From contig JAUCEF010000011.1 in the NCBI GenBank assembly GCA_033558025.1, forward strand, positions 3,534,001-3,598,000: a stretch of 64,000 bases of DNA, given 5' to 3'. A model generated the notes under the pieces. It searched no databases and had not been told where the DNA came from. It saw only the letters and a program-made list of their open reading frames with translations. The translations under genes and the position numbers were made by a program. The DNA comes from Phytophthora sp. 'mugwort' (taxonomy: Eukaryota; Oomycota; Peronosporomycetes; Peronosporales; Peronosporaceae). Shown one piece after another: positions 10,900 through 20,766 of this stretch; the stretch's first letter is position 1; each line of letters starts with the position of its first letter.

Positions 10900-12387
10900 T
10901 TAGTTACTATTTCCTGGCCATGATCGGTACTCACTCTTATACTGCGAGGAGAGTGGCGCTGCTGGAGAAGGGGTCCTCGTCGACGACCACATTGCTTCCC
11001 AAGAATATTGAGTAGGCACTGCACGAAGCAGCGCTTCGTTTAGACTGGGCAACTGCAGGGGTGGCGCGAAAACGCCAGATACTGCTCTGGCATGCTGATC
11101 GTACTGGAGGTACTTGTGTTCGCCGACGACTTGCGCAGCCGAAAGCATCCGCTCATTTTCTTTGTTATTGGCGACCGAGAGGTAGCTGTCGCAGGATACT
11201 GTAGACTGCCTGCCGACGCTGTCGTCTGATTCAGCGCTAGCGCATGAGCTAGATGTCTTAGCATTGGACGACAACGACTTAGCAGCTGACTTCGCCGCCT
11301 TGACGGAAACAGGCTTGGGTACGTTGTCCACTTCCGGTTTTTGAGGCACTACGAGTTCCATATCAACGTGATCCACGCAAAACCGCTTGGTCTTGCGACT
11401 GCGACGGCAGTTCGGCGCCTCACAACGCTTGCCTCCTCCATGTGCCCAGCAGAATGGACTGCGACTTTGCGCGCACTTGGTACATCCGACGTGTTGGCAC
11501 CTTCGGCCGCCTCCATGACCGCGGCATAATCCTTTACTAACCGCAATCTTTTTGCAGCCCTCAAACGAACATTGCTTTGCACCGCAACCCGTGAGCAGCG
11601 AGCGTGCCAATGACGGTGCGATCTCATCTTTTCCCACGGTGGTAGTAGAGCCCGTAGTATGAATAGTCTCGGGTGTAGACCCTCGCGTCCTCTTCTTCCC
11701 GCTCGTGGCACTGGGGGGCGAGCGTAGTCGAATCTGATAAAGTCCCGACGGGGTCGTAGGAAAGGCGGGAGGCGGAGACCTCATCCCCGCGCTTGGAACC
11801 TGAGCTCTTGTGGCCCAGCTCCTCTGCTCCTCTTCAGCGTAGGTGGAGATCTTCATGGCCTGGAACGCCGTTTGTTGTTCTGCCGTCATCCGGTCAGGAG
11901 ACGGCATACCCCCGTATGAACGGCGGATAGGAGGAGGAGGTGGCGCCTGGTAATACACCGGCCTCTGCTTCACGTAGCCGCGAGATGTTTGTGCTGTCCT
12001 GGACGGGACCGCGGTCGTCGTGCCGTCCAGGTATTTGCCCATAGTACGAAAGAGCCGCTCACGCTCGACTCCTTTGGCGGCGGGCGGTGCTCTCGGTACT
12101 TTGACGGGTCTGACTCGGGCCTCCAACGCTCGTCGATAGCTTTCCTCCTCATCGCCTACACTCGCGACGGAGGCCTGCAAGAGCGGAAACGAGCGCGCCA
12201 CGTCCATCGTGTCGACGCGGCTGCTCTGCTGCTCGAGCACTTGGGCGGCGACCAGGACAAGCTGCTCAGTGGCAGACGACGCGTTCTGGCGCTGTACATT
12301 CCAGGCCATAGCGCGCGGAAACATGCGGTGACACAGCGGCAGCCCGGCAGCGTCCGCGGTAGCGGGCTCGGACGCGCGGTTGGCCAT
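10900..12387 (-). CDS. WRKY19-like CX4C zinc-finger protein, long paralogue
   Basis: A 495-residue single-exon protein. The first half is Pro/Ser/Arg-rich and probably disordered (a PPPPPP tract near residue 145). Three zinc-binding repeats follow at about residues 272-345: CSFEGC..GLCRGHGGGRRC, CQHVGC..FCWAHGGGKRC and CEAPNC..FCVDH. They match those of the gene at 9639 almost residue for residue (KGLCRGHGGGRRC; RSRKTK), showing that the two are duplicates. The C-terminal third is Ser/Lys-rich. A nuclear regulatory role is plausible but not shown. The copy is nearly twice as long as its neighbour, so the flanking regions have diverged or been lost while the finger block was held constant. Confidence 0.82.
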   Translation of the reverse strand: MANRASEPATADAAGLPLCHRMFPRAMAWNVQRQNASSATEQLVLVAAQVLEQQSSRVDTMDVARSFPLLQASVASVGDEEESYRRALEARVRPVKVPRAPPAAKGVERERLFRTMGKYLDGTTTAVPSRTAQTSRGYVKQRPVYYQAPPPPPIRRSYGGMPSPDRMTAEQQTAFQAMKISTYAEEEQRSWATRAQVPSAGMRSPPPAFPTTPSGLYQIRLRSPPSATSGKKRTRGSTPETIHTTGSTTTVGKDEIAPSLARSLLTGCGAKQCSFEGCKKIAVSKGLCRGHGGGRRCQHVGCTKCAQSRSPFCWAHGGGKRCEAPNCRRSRKTKRFCVDHVDMELVVPQKPEVDNVPKPVSVKAAKSAAKSLSSNAKTSSSCASAESDDSVGRQSTVSCDSYLSVANNKENERMLSAAQVVGEHKYLQYDQHARAVSGVFAPPLQLPSLNEALLRAVPTQYSWEAMWSSTRTPSPAAPLSSQYKSEYRSWPGNSN

Positions 12388-13946
12388 GTCGGTGCACTGA
12401 ACTTGTGCTGTCGAGGCAGATAATTTGATAATGCAGACGGTAGGTAATGAACGGCGCCAAAAGCGCTCTCACTTTGTCCGCTCTCAACTTCGTGCTCATT
12501 TTATATACGTTTTAGTTTTGACCAGTCATAGCGAGGTACCATTTGAGTTTGGACCAATTTATTGAGATTTCAGCTCGTTTTAAGCAGAGCGAGTGATGGT
12601 CCGTTTTGCATAAGGGTAGGTCTGACATCGTCAAACCAGCTTGGCCGAAAGCAATTGTTGTACCGGCCTAGCTAAGCTGTCGATGCCAGAAGCTATTAAG
12701 CGCATAGCATCGGAAGCCATGCAATTTTTAATAGTCAGAAATATCTGGGTTTTCTCGTGGTCGGGGTTGCAGACGTTTGGCGTCGAAGCAGGCGTCGCTA
12801 CCAAACACATTTTCAACTGAGAATATCCAAAATGGCTCGTCTCAATATATGTACAGCTGTGCACAATATTAATTCCCTCTGTACGGGATATTATTTCTAG
12901 TACAAGGCCAAACAGCGCTTCATCAGGAAGTTTTCTATTTAGCAATGTCCCCCTTATTTGCTGCTCTGCAGTGAGCAAAGGAGCGAGTGCAGCCTAGCAG
13001 ATTGCCGAGCAGTATTATAGGCGCCTTGGGACAAGTGGCAGGATGTGTGATAGGGGCAGGGTCCTGGTGATACTGACGTCGTCACGCCGGCGGCGATAAC
13101 CAAGGGGGGGGGGGGGGCAGGAATTGCTCAACATGGTCAACTTGGTCCGCGACGTGTTCGTGGTGACAACTGGTATTAATAGAAAGTCGACACTTCAAAA
13201 AAGGCTTCCGCTCAGTGCGGCGGTGCGACACCTACCGTACCCCACCGAGTTCTCGTTGCACTCGTCAATACTGTGTATTTGTAGTATGGGGCACTCTGCG
13301 AAACGCTAGAAAAGAGCGTCATCCACTGCAACCTGTCACCACTTCGTTGTGGTAGAATCTCGAGAGTTTAGAGCCGGACCTCAGCCGCGAAGGGTAGAGG
13401 AGACATCGTGCTCCATGGAGGTGAATTACTACCGGTAGTAACTTGCTATACATGTAGCAAGAGGTAACTCGTATTTCGAGTAAATGTTGCAGTTAGGTGA
13501 TTACCTAGCCAGATATCGAGGCTCGACTACATCAACATGCTTGAAGATAACAACAGGTACTGTTTGGCAGTGGAATGTTGATGCCGAAGCCCTGCGGCGT
13601 CGGCGACGCGGGTGCAATATGCGACGTGAGCTCCTCGCTCCGTCTTCTGTGCACAGCCGGACTTGGTGGCGTGGCGCACGCGTGCGCATGTGGGTTAACA
13701 GGATAAGCTTTCAGATTACTCTAGTCGTGATGGCCGAAAAATATTGAAGTATTGATAACTCAGACGCAAAATTGTCTTCCATATCTTCCATACAGTACAC
13801 AGTTGGCGCAATTTAATTTTATTTGAGTTTTATCAAAGGCAGTTAGGCAGACTTTTGCTAGCATCGCGAAAATAGGCGTCGCCGTACAGTGCTCAAGGGG
13901 TCTTCAACCTCCAAGAGCTCATGAATTCTTGATTGCAGCTCCTTAA
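12388..13946. other. intergenic, contains a 14-base G tract
   Basis: Upstream sequence of the zinc-finger gene (minus) and downstream sequence of the GPI-type gene (minus). A run of 14 G sits at 13104-13117. Short frames at 12631-12978 (minus) and 13484-13747 (plus) show no family signature and are not called. Confidence 0.45.
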
Positions 13947-14903
13947 TTAAAAGAAACTGTACGCGATCACGACGAGGCCAGCGACCGCAAGACCCGAGAG
14001 CGACAGTTTGGAGGATGAAGATGTCGACGGTGCCTCTGTCGTGTCGCCAGACGAGGACTCCGACGCACTCGCGCTGCTACCGCTGCTGCTCGTGGTGCTG
14101 TCGTCACCGAGCACGGGGTCGTAGTGCAGCGTCTCCGTGAAGGAAGGGAATACCCACTCAAACAACGTGTCTCCCCCGATAACGACCACTGACGAGTTGG
14201 TAAGACTGGTTTGGACACCATCAAGAATTGCGTAGGTCGGTGCATCCATAAACATGGATTCTCCCATCTCGACGCGTTCGACTGTGGAGTCAGCCTCAGA
14301 GTCGCTATCTTTTTTCGGTTTCTTCTCCGGTTTGTCGAGAGCTTTGCCCTTAGGACCCTTTGCGTCCAGTCCGACTGCAAGAGTTAAGGTGTTGGCTGTG
14401 TTGGCAAACTTCCAGCCATTGATGTCCACTGTGAACTTCAGGGCTCCGGCAGGTACGGTCAAATTTTGATCACCGTATAATACCGTCGCATTTCCTTGGT
14501 AAATGCTTGCCGTGAGGTTGAAGTCTACTGGAACTTCGTCGACACCAACCGTGAGAGCGGCCACGAATGTCGTCGAAGAAACGCTGACGCCGTCTACCTC
14601 AGTCGTCGCAATCGCAGTCCAGTCACTCTCTTTTGGTTTGATCTTGTCGACAACCACCACATTGGCTCCTTCAGCGTCTAGCTCAGTGATACTGGTCACT
14701 GAGAGGCTCATGAACTTACCCGTCGTGCAATCTCCTGACGGGCATACTGTCATCTTTACGCCGGCCGCATCAAAACTTGCAGCGGTCTTGATGTGTTTTT
14801 TGTTCTGGTTTGAGTCATGTTTTGGGGGAGTGAAGTCCTTTTTAGCTGCTGCTTGCGCCAGGAGGTACACGAGTGCGAATGCGGTCGGGTTGGCGATCTT
14901 CAT
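13947..14903 (-). CDS. secreted protein with predicted GPI anchor
   Basis: About 318 residues, function unknown. I start at the ATG at 14903 because it opens a signal peptide (MKIANPTAFALVYLLAQAAA) and because an initiator motif lies at 15028-15034; the longer open frame begins upstream of that initiator. The body is a beta-rich, Val/Thr-rich region with several N-glycosylation sequons (NLT, NAT, NSS) and a charged Lys/Asp/Glu stretch (KPEKKPKKDSDSEADS). The C-terminus is a Ser/Thr-rich stalk (SSSGSSASASESSSG) followed by a terminal hydrophobic segment (LSGLAVAGLVVIAYSFF), the layout of a GPI-attachment signal. It is therefore probably displayed on the plasma membrane or wall. I do not recognise the central domain. 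Confidence 0.8.
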   Translation of the reverse strand: MKIANPTAFALVYLLAQAAAKKDFTPPKHDSNQNKKHIKTAASFDAAGVKMTVCPSGDCTTGKFMSLSVTSITELDAEGANVVVVDKIKPKESDWTAIATTEVDGVSVSSTTFVAALTVGVDEVPVDFNLTASIYQGNATVLYGDQNLTVPAGALKFTVDINGWKFANTANTLTLAVGLDAKGPKGKALDKPEKKPKKDSDSEADSTVERVEMGESMFMDAPTYAILDGVQTSLTNSSVVVIGGDTLFEWVFPSFTETLHYDPVLGDDSTTSSSGSSASASESSSGDTTEAPSTSSSSKLSLSGLAVAGLVVIAYSFF

Positions 14904-15685
14904 GGCTTCTTGTTGAACAGGTACTGGGGGGTCCTGAAAAACTGTGTCGGGTTGACGTTCTGGTTCCTTGAGTTTGCTTGGCTTCTTGGTTGTGCGCTTG
15001 AAAGTGAATTTCGGAATGACAATGGTTAGAATGAAGTACCGACCATAGGTCATACAACAGCAACAGCCAGCACACCTCCCCAAGGTTGATATTTCTACAG
15101 GTAAGACGTTAAGGAAAACAACCGCGTGATTGAAGCGAAGCTATTTACTGCCGACAAGACATTGAAGAGTTTTTACTCACTGTGGGCGAGGTGTTTCGCT
15201 GGTGGACGTGTGATCTCATCTATGAGACCAAACGCTCGTCTATTGTTAAATATCTTCTGCCAGTGCAGTTGCCGTTGTGTTTCTTTGCCATGACGACAGG
15301 GGTAACGGCACCGTACTTGCGTTCTTATGAATCATCGCAGGCAGGTCCGAAAGCTGGAGACAGAAAGAGCGGCAGAACTCGACATCGGCGATAAATATCA
15401 TTGCGATGTGGTGCCAAAGCGTACAGGCCCCCCTGTCGAGGTGGAGCTGCAGGATGTCGCCGTGTTCCCACCGCAACGCAAAGGCGACAGCTGAGGCAAG
15501 TCTATCATCCTATGTCCGTTTTGCGCCATTAATAATGAGCCCTTGACAGAGATTGATTGGGGGAAAACTGTCTCGAGTGTATCCACACGGATACCCTGCG
15601 CTGCATTTCCAGCATTGTCGACATCTCGACGGATACCCCCGAAGTCAAGTACAGTACATGTACAAGTATTGCCGCTCCTCGAGCC
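14904..15685. other. divergent promoter region
   Basis: The space between the GPI-type gene (minus) and the membrane protein (plus). It holds the initiator at 15028-15034. The frame of the plus-strand gene stays open back to about 15557, but no signature supports extending the protein that far. Confidence 0.45.
15028..15034 (-). promoter_or_regulatory. oomycete initiator (TCATTCT) of the GPI-type gene
   Basis: Reads TCATTCT on the minus strand, a full match to the oomycete initiator YCAYTYY, about 125 bases upstream of the chosen ATG. It argues against the longer upstream start at 15083. Confidence 0.5.
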
Positions 15686-16654
15686 ATGCCACCAAGTCAT
15701 ATCATGCCGGAACACGCGATGCTCAGCCCCCGACAGGCCTGCGCTAATGAGGGTCATGATCGGTGCGACCTGGACGTGTACTCCCTCTTAGGTGATCCCG
15801 TGGATGGCCCAATCGGCGTCACCGCCGTGCGCCTACAGCAACCGATTACCACCCCCGACAGCAGGCTCCCACACATCTCCGTCCCGTCGAGGCCCGAAAC
15901 CAGACAGCTTCCAGCTGATCGACAGACAAGGAGAAGCGCAGTGATGCTCGACGACGGCAGACAACGGACGCGAGTCCTTTCGGACGAAGACGAAACCCCG
16001 TTCAGCGGTGGGATCTGCCGACAACTAGCTGCAATGTATACGGACGTCGGGATGACGACTGTCGAGCGTGTGCGATGGTTTTGTGGATGGATGATCCTGG
16101 TGTATGCGCTGACATGCTGCGCGTGGTTTGCATGGCCAGCATACACTGTTCCGGTCGTGGGTATCCTTACGGGTACTTTAGGCTTGCTCGCCTGTCAACG
16201 GCCGCACGAACAGAGTTATATGGTATACGTGGTGACCTTTCTAGCGCTGAATTACGCGCAGTTGGCGCTGCTCTTCTGGCTGGTCTTTATTGCGCTCCCT
16301 GCTGAACTCACGAAAACGTGCTCGGGTAACTGCCCAGGCGCCGAGGCCAAAGCGGTTTTCATCGTGCTGCTTGTCGTAGCTACAGGGATTTTCCACTGGC
16401 GAGTAGTGACGACCACGAGACATTATATACGCGAGTTCCGCATGATCCAGCAGCTAGCGGTACGGGGGTCACGAGCTTACCTATTCGATTCGTCATACTC
16501 ACACGTTGCGGCTTCCTCGACGATGGCGACCGATATCCAGTCACGATCCTCGGCTAGCGCTACGTCCGCGTCGGTTGTTGGAGCTTCCGAGCGCCCGCCT
16601 ATGGTGCATGAAGCACCTTATCGCGCAGACTACCCCCTAGTAACGCGGCTGTGA
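15686..16654 (+). CDS. four-helix membrane protein, unknown
   Basis: About 322 residues from the ATG at 15686 (MPPSHIMPEH); the open frame extends to 15557, giving up to 365 residues. The N-terminal 140 residues are hydrophilic. They are followed by about four hydrophobic helices: WFCGWMILVYALTCCAWFAW, a Pro/Gly/Leu segment (VVGILTGTLGLLAC), YMVYVVTFLALNYAQLALLF and AVFIVLLVVATGIFHW. A Ser-rich cytoplasmic tail closes the protein. A pair of Cys residues (CSGNC) sits in the loop before the last helix. I do not recognise a family; the four-helix layout with a Cys loop recalls tetraspan proteins, but no diagnostic motif (such as CCG) is present. Confidence 0.72.
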   Translation: MPPSHIMPEHAMLSPRQACANEGHDRCDLDVYSLLGDPVDGPIGVTAVRLQQPITTPDSRLPHISVPSRPETRQLPADRQTRRSAVMLDDGRQRTRVLSDEDETPFSGGICRQLAAMYTDVGMTTVERVRWFCGWMILVYALTCCAWFAWPAYTVPVVGILTGTLGLLACQRPHEQSYMVYVVTFLALNYAQLALLFWLVFIALPAELTKTCSGNCPGAEAKAVFIVLLVVATGIFHWRVVTTTRHYIREFRMIQQLAVRGSRAYLFDSSYSHVAASSTMATDIQSRSSASATSASVVGASERPPMVHEAPYRADYPLVTRL

Positions 16655-17055
16655 TGAAACTCTTTCATTAGATTAATTCCTTCAAGAATGATAGATGGTG
16701 CAAGTAACTTAAAGCTTAGTGCAAAGGAATGTTCATTACCTTATGTAAAACTTCAGCCTAAGTGACAACATGGATGGTGTGGATGAAGAACGTGCTATAT
16801 AGCAGCAAAGAGGCTCAGCTACGATTTAAGACCTGAATCACCCAGAATTCAAATTCATGAAAGCCTTTTTCATATAAAAAAAATCTTTTCTCCACGTGCA
16901 TTTGCGATGTACTATTATACATTGTAAAAGCTTCGAATCTACTACTGAAGTAAAAAAAAGCTGTGGATGCTATGAAACATGAAACTATCCAGCAACAACT
17001 GTCGGCGTGCGATCCGAGCTAAATGCGAAAGCAATCAACGATGCTGAGCTGATTT
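16655..17055. other. intergenic, A/T-rich
   Basis: Tail-to-tail spacer between the membrane-protein gene and the mucin-like gene. Nothing beyond A/T-rich 3' flanking sequence is visible. Confidence 0.5.
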
Positions 17056-19500
17056 TTAGTTGTGGCGCAGGCTGCGACGGTCGTATACCGACTTTGATGT
17101 TGTCTGCTCCTCTTCAGCCGGAGCGGTGGTCTCCTCAACTGGAACGGTGGTTTCCTCCTCAACCGGAGCGGTAGCCTCCTCCTCAATCGGAGCAGTAGTA
17201 TCTACCTCAGCCGGCGTCTCCGTCTCGATCTCCTCAATTACAACCGTTTCTGGAACATCCGAGTCGTACGCCGGCGCTTCTGTCTCCTTGGGAGCTCCAG
17301 TATCAGCCGAGATGTCGTCAGTTTCTTGCACAGGAACTTCGGATTCGTCGGGGGTCTTCGTCTCGTAGGCCGGGACTCCCTCGGTCTCCTGCTCCGGCGC
17401 TTCAGTCTCTTCAGGAAGGATGGTCTCATTCACCGGCGTCTCTGCGGTCTCCTGCTCCGGTATTTCAGTTTCCTCGGGAACCTTAGTCTCGTACATTGGC
17501 GTCTCTGCGGTCTCCTGCTCCGTTACTTCAGTCTCCTCGGGAACCTTAGTCTCGTACACTGGCGTCTCTGCGGTCTCCTGCTCCGGTATTTCAGTCTCCT
17601 CGGGAGCTTTAGTCTCGTACACTGGCGTCTCTGCGGTCTCCTGCTCCGTTACTTCAGTCTCCTCGGGAACCTTAGTCTCGTACACTGGCGTCTCTGCGGT
17701 CTCCTGCTCCGGTATTTCAGTCTCCTCGGGAGCTTTAGTCTCGTACACTGGCGTCTCTGCGGTCTCCTGCTCCGGTACTTCAGTTTCCTCGGGAGCCTTA
17801 GTCTCGTACACTGGCGTCTCTGCGGTCTCCTGCTCCGGTATTTCAGTCTCCTCGGGAACCTTAGTCTCGTACACTGGCGTCTCTGCGGTCTCCTGGTCTG
17901 GGGCTTCAGTAGGGGTTGGAGTAGTCTCGTGTGTCACCGTTTCCTCGGTTTCCTGCTCCGGCGCTTCAGTACACGGCTGTTCCGTTGCAGCCGAGGCTGC
18001 TTCCGAATTCTGGTACGGTGCTTTCGTGTTATAAGTCGGGACATCCGTCGATGCACTGGAAGCCTCACTCTGCTGCTGCTCCGTTTCCTTCGAACAGTCC
18101 TCGCTTTGAGTCTGAGTCTCCGGGGCATGCGTGATCACCTCCGAGGTATATGGGGTGGTCGTCCTCGGTGCTTCGGTCACCAAAGGAGTCTCAGTGTAGA
18201 CCGTGACAGGTGTGGGAGCTTCAGTAGGATAGGTCGGAGCCTCGGTGCCTGGAGTGGAAAAGTATACCGTTGGAATTGTCGGGGTTTCTGTAGCTACAGG
18301 AGCCTCAGTATAGACCGTTGTCGTCGGCGGCTCAGTCTCTGGGGTATCAGTCTCAATCGAGAGGAGAGGGGAGAACGTGGCCGACTCTGTAACCTGGGGC
18401 GTGTACGCGTATGAAATCTGACCAGTACTGGGCGTTGATTTCGTCACGGTCCCCTCAGTCGTGTAAACTGCTGGGGGGGCATTGGTGTCAGCCTCCGTAG
18501 CGACAGGAGCTTTAGTCCAATCGATCGTAGTCGTGTACGTCGGCGGAGGGGTCGTAGGTTCCGTCGGTGGCGTGTACGGCGTCCCCTCGGTAGTATCGGG
18601 GGTGCTTTTTGTTGGCGGGGCCGGCGTGGTCTCCGTCTGAGTATACTTGTCAGGAATGGTTTCCATAGGCGGAGTTGTGGTATCCACCGGCGGCGAGTAA
18701 ACCGTGGTCGTGGGTTCCGGGGTTGTCGTGTAAGTTAGTGGAGTATAAGGAGTCTCCTCGGTGATACCGGGAGTGATAGGCGCAGGAGTCCTCGTGTACA
18801 CCGTAGGTGGGGCTGTTGTCGACTCCGGAATGTACACCGTTGCCAAAGTTGTAGGGGTAACCTCAGTCTGAGTCTCGGGCGTGCTGGGCGTCCACTCCTC
18901 GCCTTCGGTCGGCGGAGGCATTGTTGCCGGAGTATCGGAAGCAACTTCACACTCGTCGGAGTCGGAGACGATCGGGGCAGCAGTCACGACAGGAGCCTTT
19001 GTCTCGACGTTGGTGGCCTCCGTAGTCTCGGCCGTTCCCACAACAGACGTGCACTCGGTGTTGGCGACACATCCGTAGGTTCCCTCGCTCAAGTAGACGC
19101 AACTGGATCCGTAGATGAGATCACCGTGTACACCTGGACAGTTTCCCTTCTCGCCAGCGCATATTGGGCCCTTGGCACAATAGTACCCGCCCTTGTCGAC
19201 CACAGACACGGGGTACCAGCCATCGCTGCCATCGCACTCGTCAGGCATCTCAACATCCTGCTCGCAGGTTGCTTCTTCGGCAGTAGTAGTGACACCAGTT
19301 GTCTCGGTGGTTTCGGTCGAGGAGCTAGGGCTTTTACTCACATTCGTAGTCGTCGAAGTAGCCATACTGGCAGTTCCGCTGGGGTGACTGGTACCCGCGT
19401 TGGTGCTGGAGGTGTACACGATGGACTCGGTGTTGTAGCCAGCAAGGGCAGGTGCCGCGATAATGGCGGCAAGAAGAAGGGAGACGTTGAATTTGACCAT
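17056..19500 (-). CDS. secreted mucin-like acidic repeat protein (CAR-like)
   Basis: An 814-residue single-exon protein with a clean signal peptide (MVKFNVSLLLAAIIAAPALA). Residues about 75-150 form a Cys-rich module with eight or more cysteines (CEQDVEMPDEC, YYCAKGPIC, CPGVHG, SSCVYL, YGCVANTEC). It is followed by a long Thr/Pro/Tyr-rich region dominated by TTxxYTxxP-type pieces, then about nine units of 21 residues built on PEQETAETPVYETK and PEETE, and an acidic Glu/Thr tail. This architecture matches the oomycete cyst-germination-specific acidic repeat (CAR) and mucin-like proteins, which are thought to form an extracellular adhesive or protective coat on germinating cysts. The Thr density predicts heavy O-glycosylation. 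There is no GPI-type tail (it ends in SLRHN), so it is probably released or wall-bound. The 362-residue plus-strand frame at 17326-18414 is an antisense product of the repeats. Confidence 0.85.
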   Translation of the reverse strand: MVKFNVSLLLAAIIAAPALAGYNTESIVYTSSTNAGTSHPSGTASMATSTTTNVSKSPSSSTETTETTGVTTTAEEATCEQDVEMPDECDGSDGWYPVSVVDKGGYYCAKGPICAGEKGNCPGVHGDLIYGSSCVYLSEGTYGCVANTECTSVVGTAETTEATNVETKAPVVTAAPIVSDSDECEVASDTPATMPPPTEGEEWTPSTPETQTEVTPTTLATVYIPESTTAPPTVYTRTPAPITPGITEETPYTPLTYTTTPEPTTTVYSPPVDTTTPPMETIPDKYTQTETTPAPPTKSTPDTTEGTPYTPPTEPTTPPPTYTTTIDWTKAPVATEADTNAPPAVYTTEGTVTKSTPSTGQISYAYTPQVTESATFSPLLSIETDTPETEPPTTTVYTEAPVATETPTIPTVYFSTPGTEAPTYPTEAPTPVTVYTETPLVTEAPRTTTPYTSEVITHAPETQTQSEDCSKETEQQQSEASSASTDVPTYNTKAPYQNSEAASAATEQPCTEAPEQETEETVTHETTPTPTEAPDQETAETPVYETKVPEETEIPEQETAETPVYETKAPEETEVPEQETAETPVYETKAPEETEIPEQETAETPVYETKVPEETEVTEQETAETPVYETKAPEETEIPEQETAETPVYETKVPEETEVTEQETAETPMYETKVPEETEIPEQETAETPVNETILPEETEAPEQETEGVPAYETKTPDESEVPVQETDDISADTGAPKETEAPAYDSDVPETVVIEEIETETPAEVDTTAPIEEEATAPVEEETTVPVEETTAPAEEEQTTSKSVYDRRSLRHN
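17330..17905 (-). repeat. tandem 63-base coding repeats with a recent 126-base duplication
   Basis: About nine copies of a 63-base unit encode 21 residues each (core QETAETPVYETK). Blocks 17521-17646 and 17647-17772 are identical over all 126 bases, that is, a two-unit block duplicated recently. Copy number is likely to vary between strains. Confidence 0.9.
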
Positions 19501-19566
19501 AGTTGTTCAGGAAACAGGTAGCTGGAAGGCTAGGTAAGTCGCTTTTTGCAGATGCAGGCGAATTAG

Positions 19567-19573
19567 AGAATGG
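19567..19573 (-). promoter_or_regulatory. initiator (CCATTCT) of the mucin-like gene
   Basis: Minus-strand CCATTCT matches YCAYTYY and is followed by TAATTCGC, resembling the downstream FPR element. It would give a leader of about 70 bases. Confidence 0.45.
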
Positions 19574-20745
19574 AAGCGGAGCAACGACTTGCTGAGGGTG
19601 GTAACAGCTCTCAGAGAAGTCGGGCAGCACGATGCGCTGCTCCACCGCGATAATGTCTGCCGTCGGTTGCATCCGTTATTGCAGCACTTGTTGGTCGGAA
19701 TTGTACGCACGCGCTCTTCCTCACGAAACTGCGTGACCCTTCACGTGCAACGGTTAGTGCTCGTGCTAGTTACTTCAGCCCTGGACTGCCAGTAATAATT
19801 GTAACCAGTCGTTCACGATGTTGAGCCTTGGCTCGTTGCGCACGCTGGAAAATTCTGCCCTGCTCGAGTTCAGAAACGGCCAAACACGCGCGCGAATTCG
19901 TGCACCTTGTCACATGGTGCAAGTGTGCGATACTGGTACCTGTGATACCGTCAGTCTCCTGCGAGCTCTTACATCTCGAACTTCAACTACCGATGCAGTG
20001 GATGACCACACCAGCACTCAAACCACAACCCAGTTATCCATCCTGACCAACGCGCTATTTGACGGCTAACCATCAATGCGTACTGCTACATGGCATTCGC
20101 CCCGAAAATACCGAGACAAAGTTGTGTTATGACTGAGCTTTGCATCCTTGATGAATCCTGCCGCGACAGCCTTCCTGATAGGATTGTCCTCTCATTGCAG
20201 TGCAACCGTTGGAGCGGAACTTTCCTCCTTCCGCACGAAACTCCACGCCGCACCCAACGTCCCTCCATTTCAACTTGTCTGTTGAAATCTCACAAATCTC
20301 ACCAGTATCCTCACATGGAGCTTCCAAGGTCAGCTGGAACGCTGCCTTCTTCAGTTTCGCGGGATGTATCCAGATGCAGCTAGTCTCCAACCGGTCTTTA
20401 AAAAACAACCCTTCTCCGAGTGCGGACCAACACACAACTTTTGTAGTCGCAGATGCAGCAATCGAGTCGAGTGCAGGGATTCGCCGCGTGATCATACAAA
20501 ACAGCTAGCACGAACTAGAGACCCGTTGCGACCTAAGTACACCACTGCGCCGAATATATGGCCTTCAGCGAGAGCCTGCGGCATAAGCACTTATGCTGGC
20601 ACAGGGGGTAGTTAACTCCGCTCGCTGTTTGTAGATCGCATCGCCATGAACGTCGAGCATAACTTCACGCTTAAACGAATGTAGAAGCTTACAGAGCGCC
20701 CAAGGTTATCCTACAAATATATTTTGCAGCGCAATCTAGAAACTT

Positions 20746-20752
20746 CCATTCT
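20746..20752 (+). promoter_or_regulatory. initiator (CCATTCT) of the F-box/LRR gene
   Basis: CCATTCT matches YCAYTYY, 15 bases before the ATG at 20767, implying a very short leader. This is common in oomycetes and supports the chosen start. Confidence 0.45.
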
Positions 20753-20766
20753 CGCTAATCAAAGCC

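Larger units (their letters stand above)
19501..20766. other. divergent intergenic region
   Basis: Upstream regions of the mucin-like gene (minus) and the LRR gene (plus). The initiators at 19567 and 20746 lie within it. Short frames at 20090-20508 (both strands) were examined and show no family signature. Confidence 0.5.

Noticed and set aside
17326..18414. A 362-residue plus-strand frame over the mucin-like gene
   Set aside because: It is the antisense reading of the 63-base repeats, which keep three frames open; the sense protein has a signal peptide and family-like composition.
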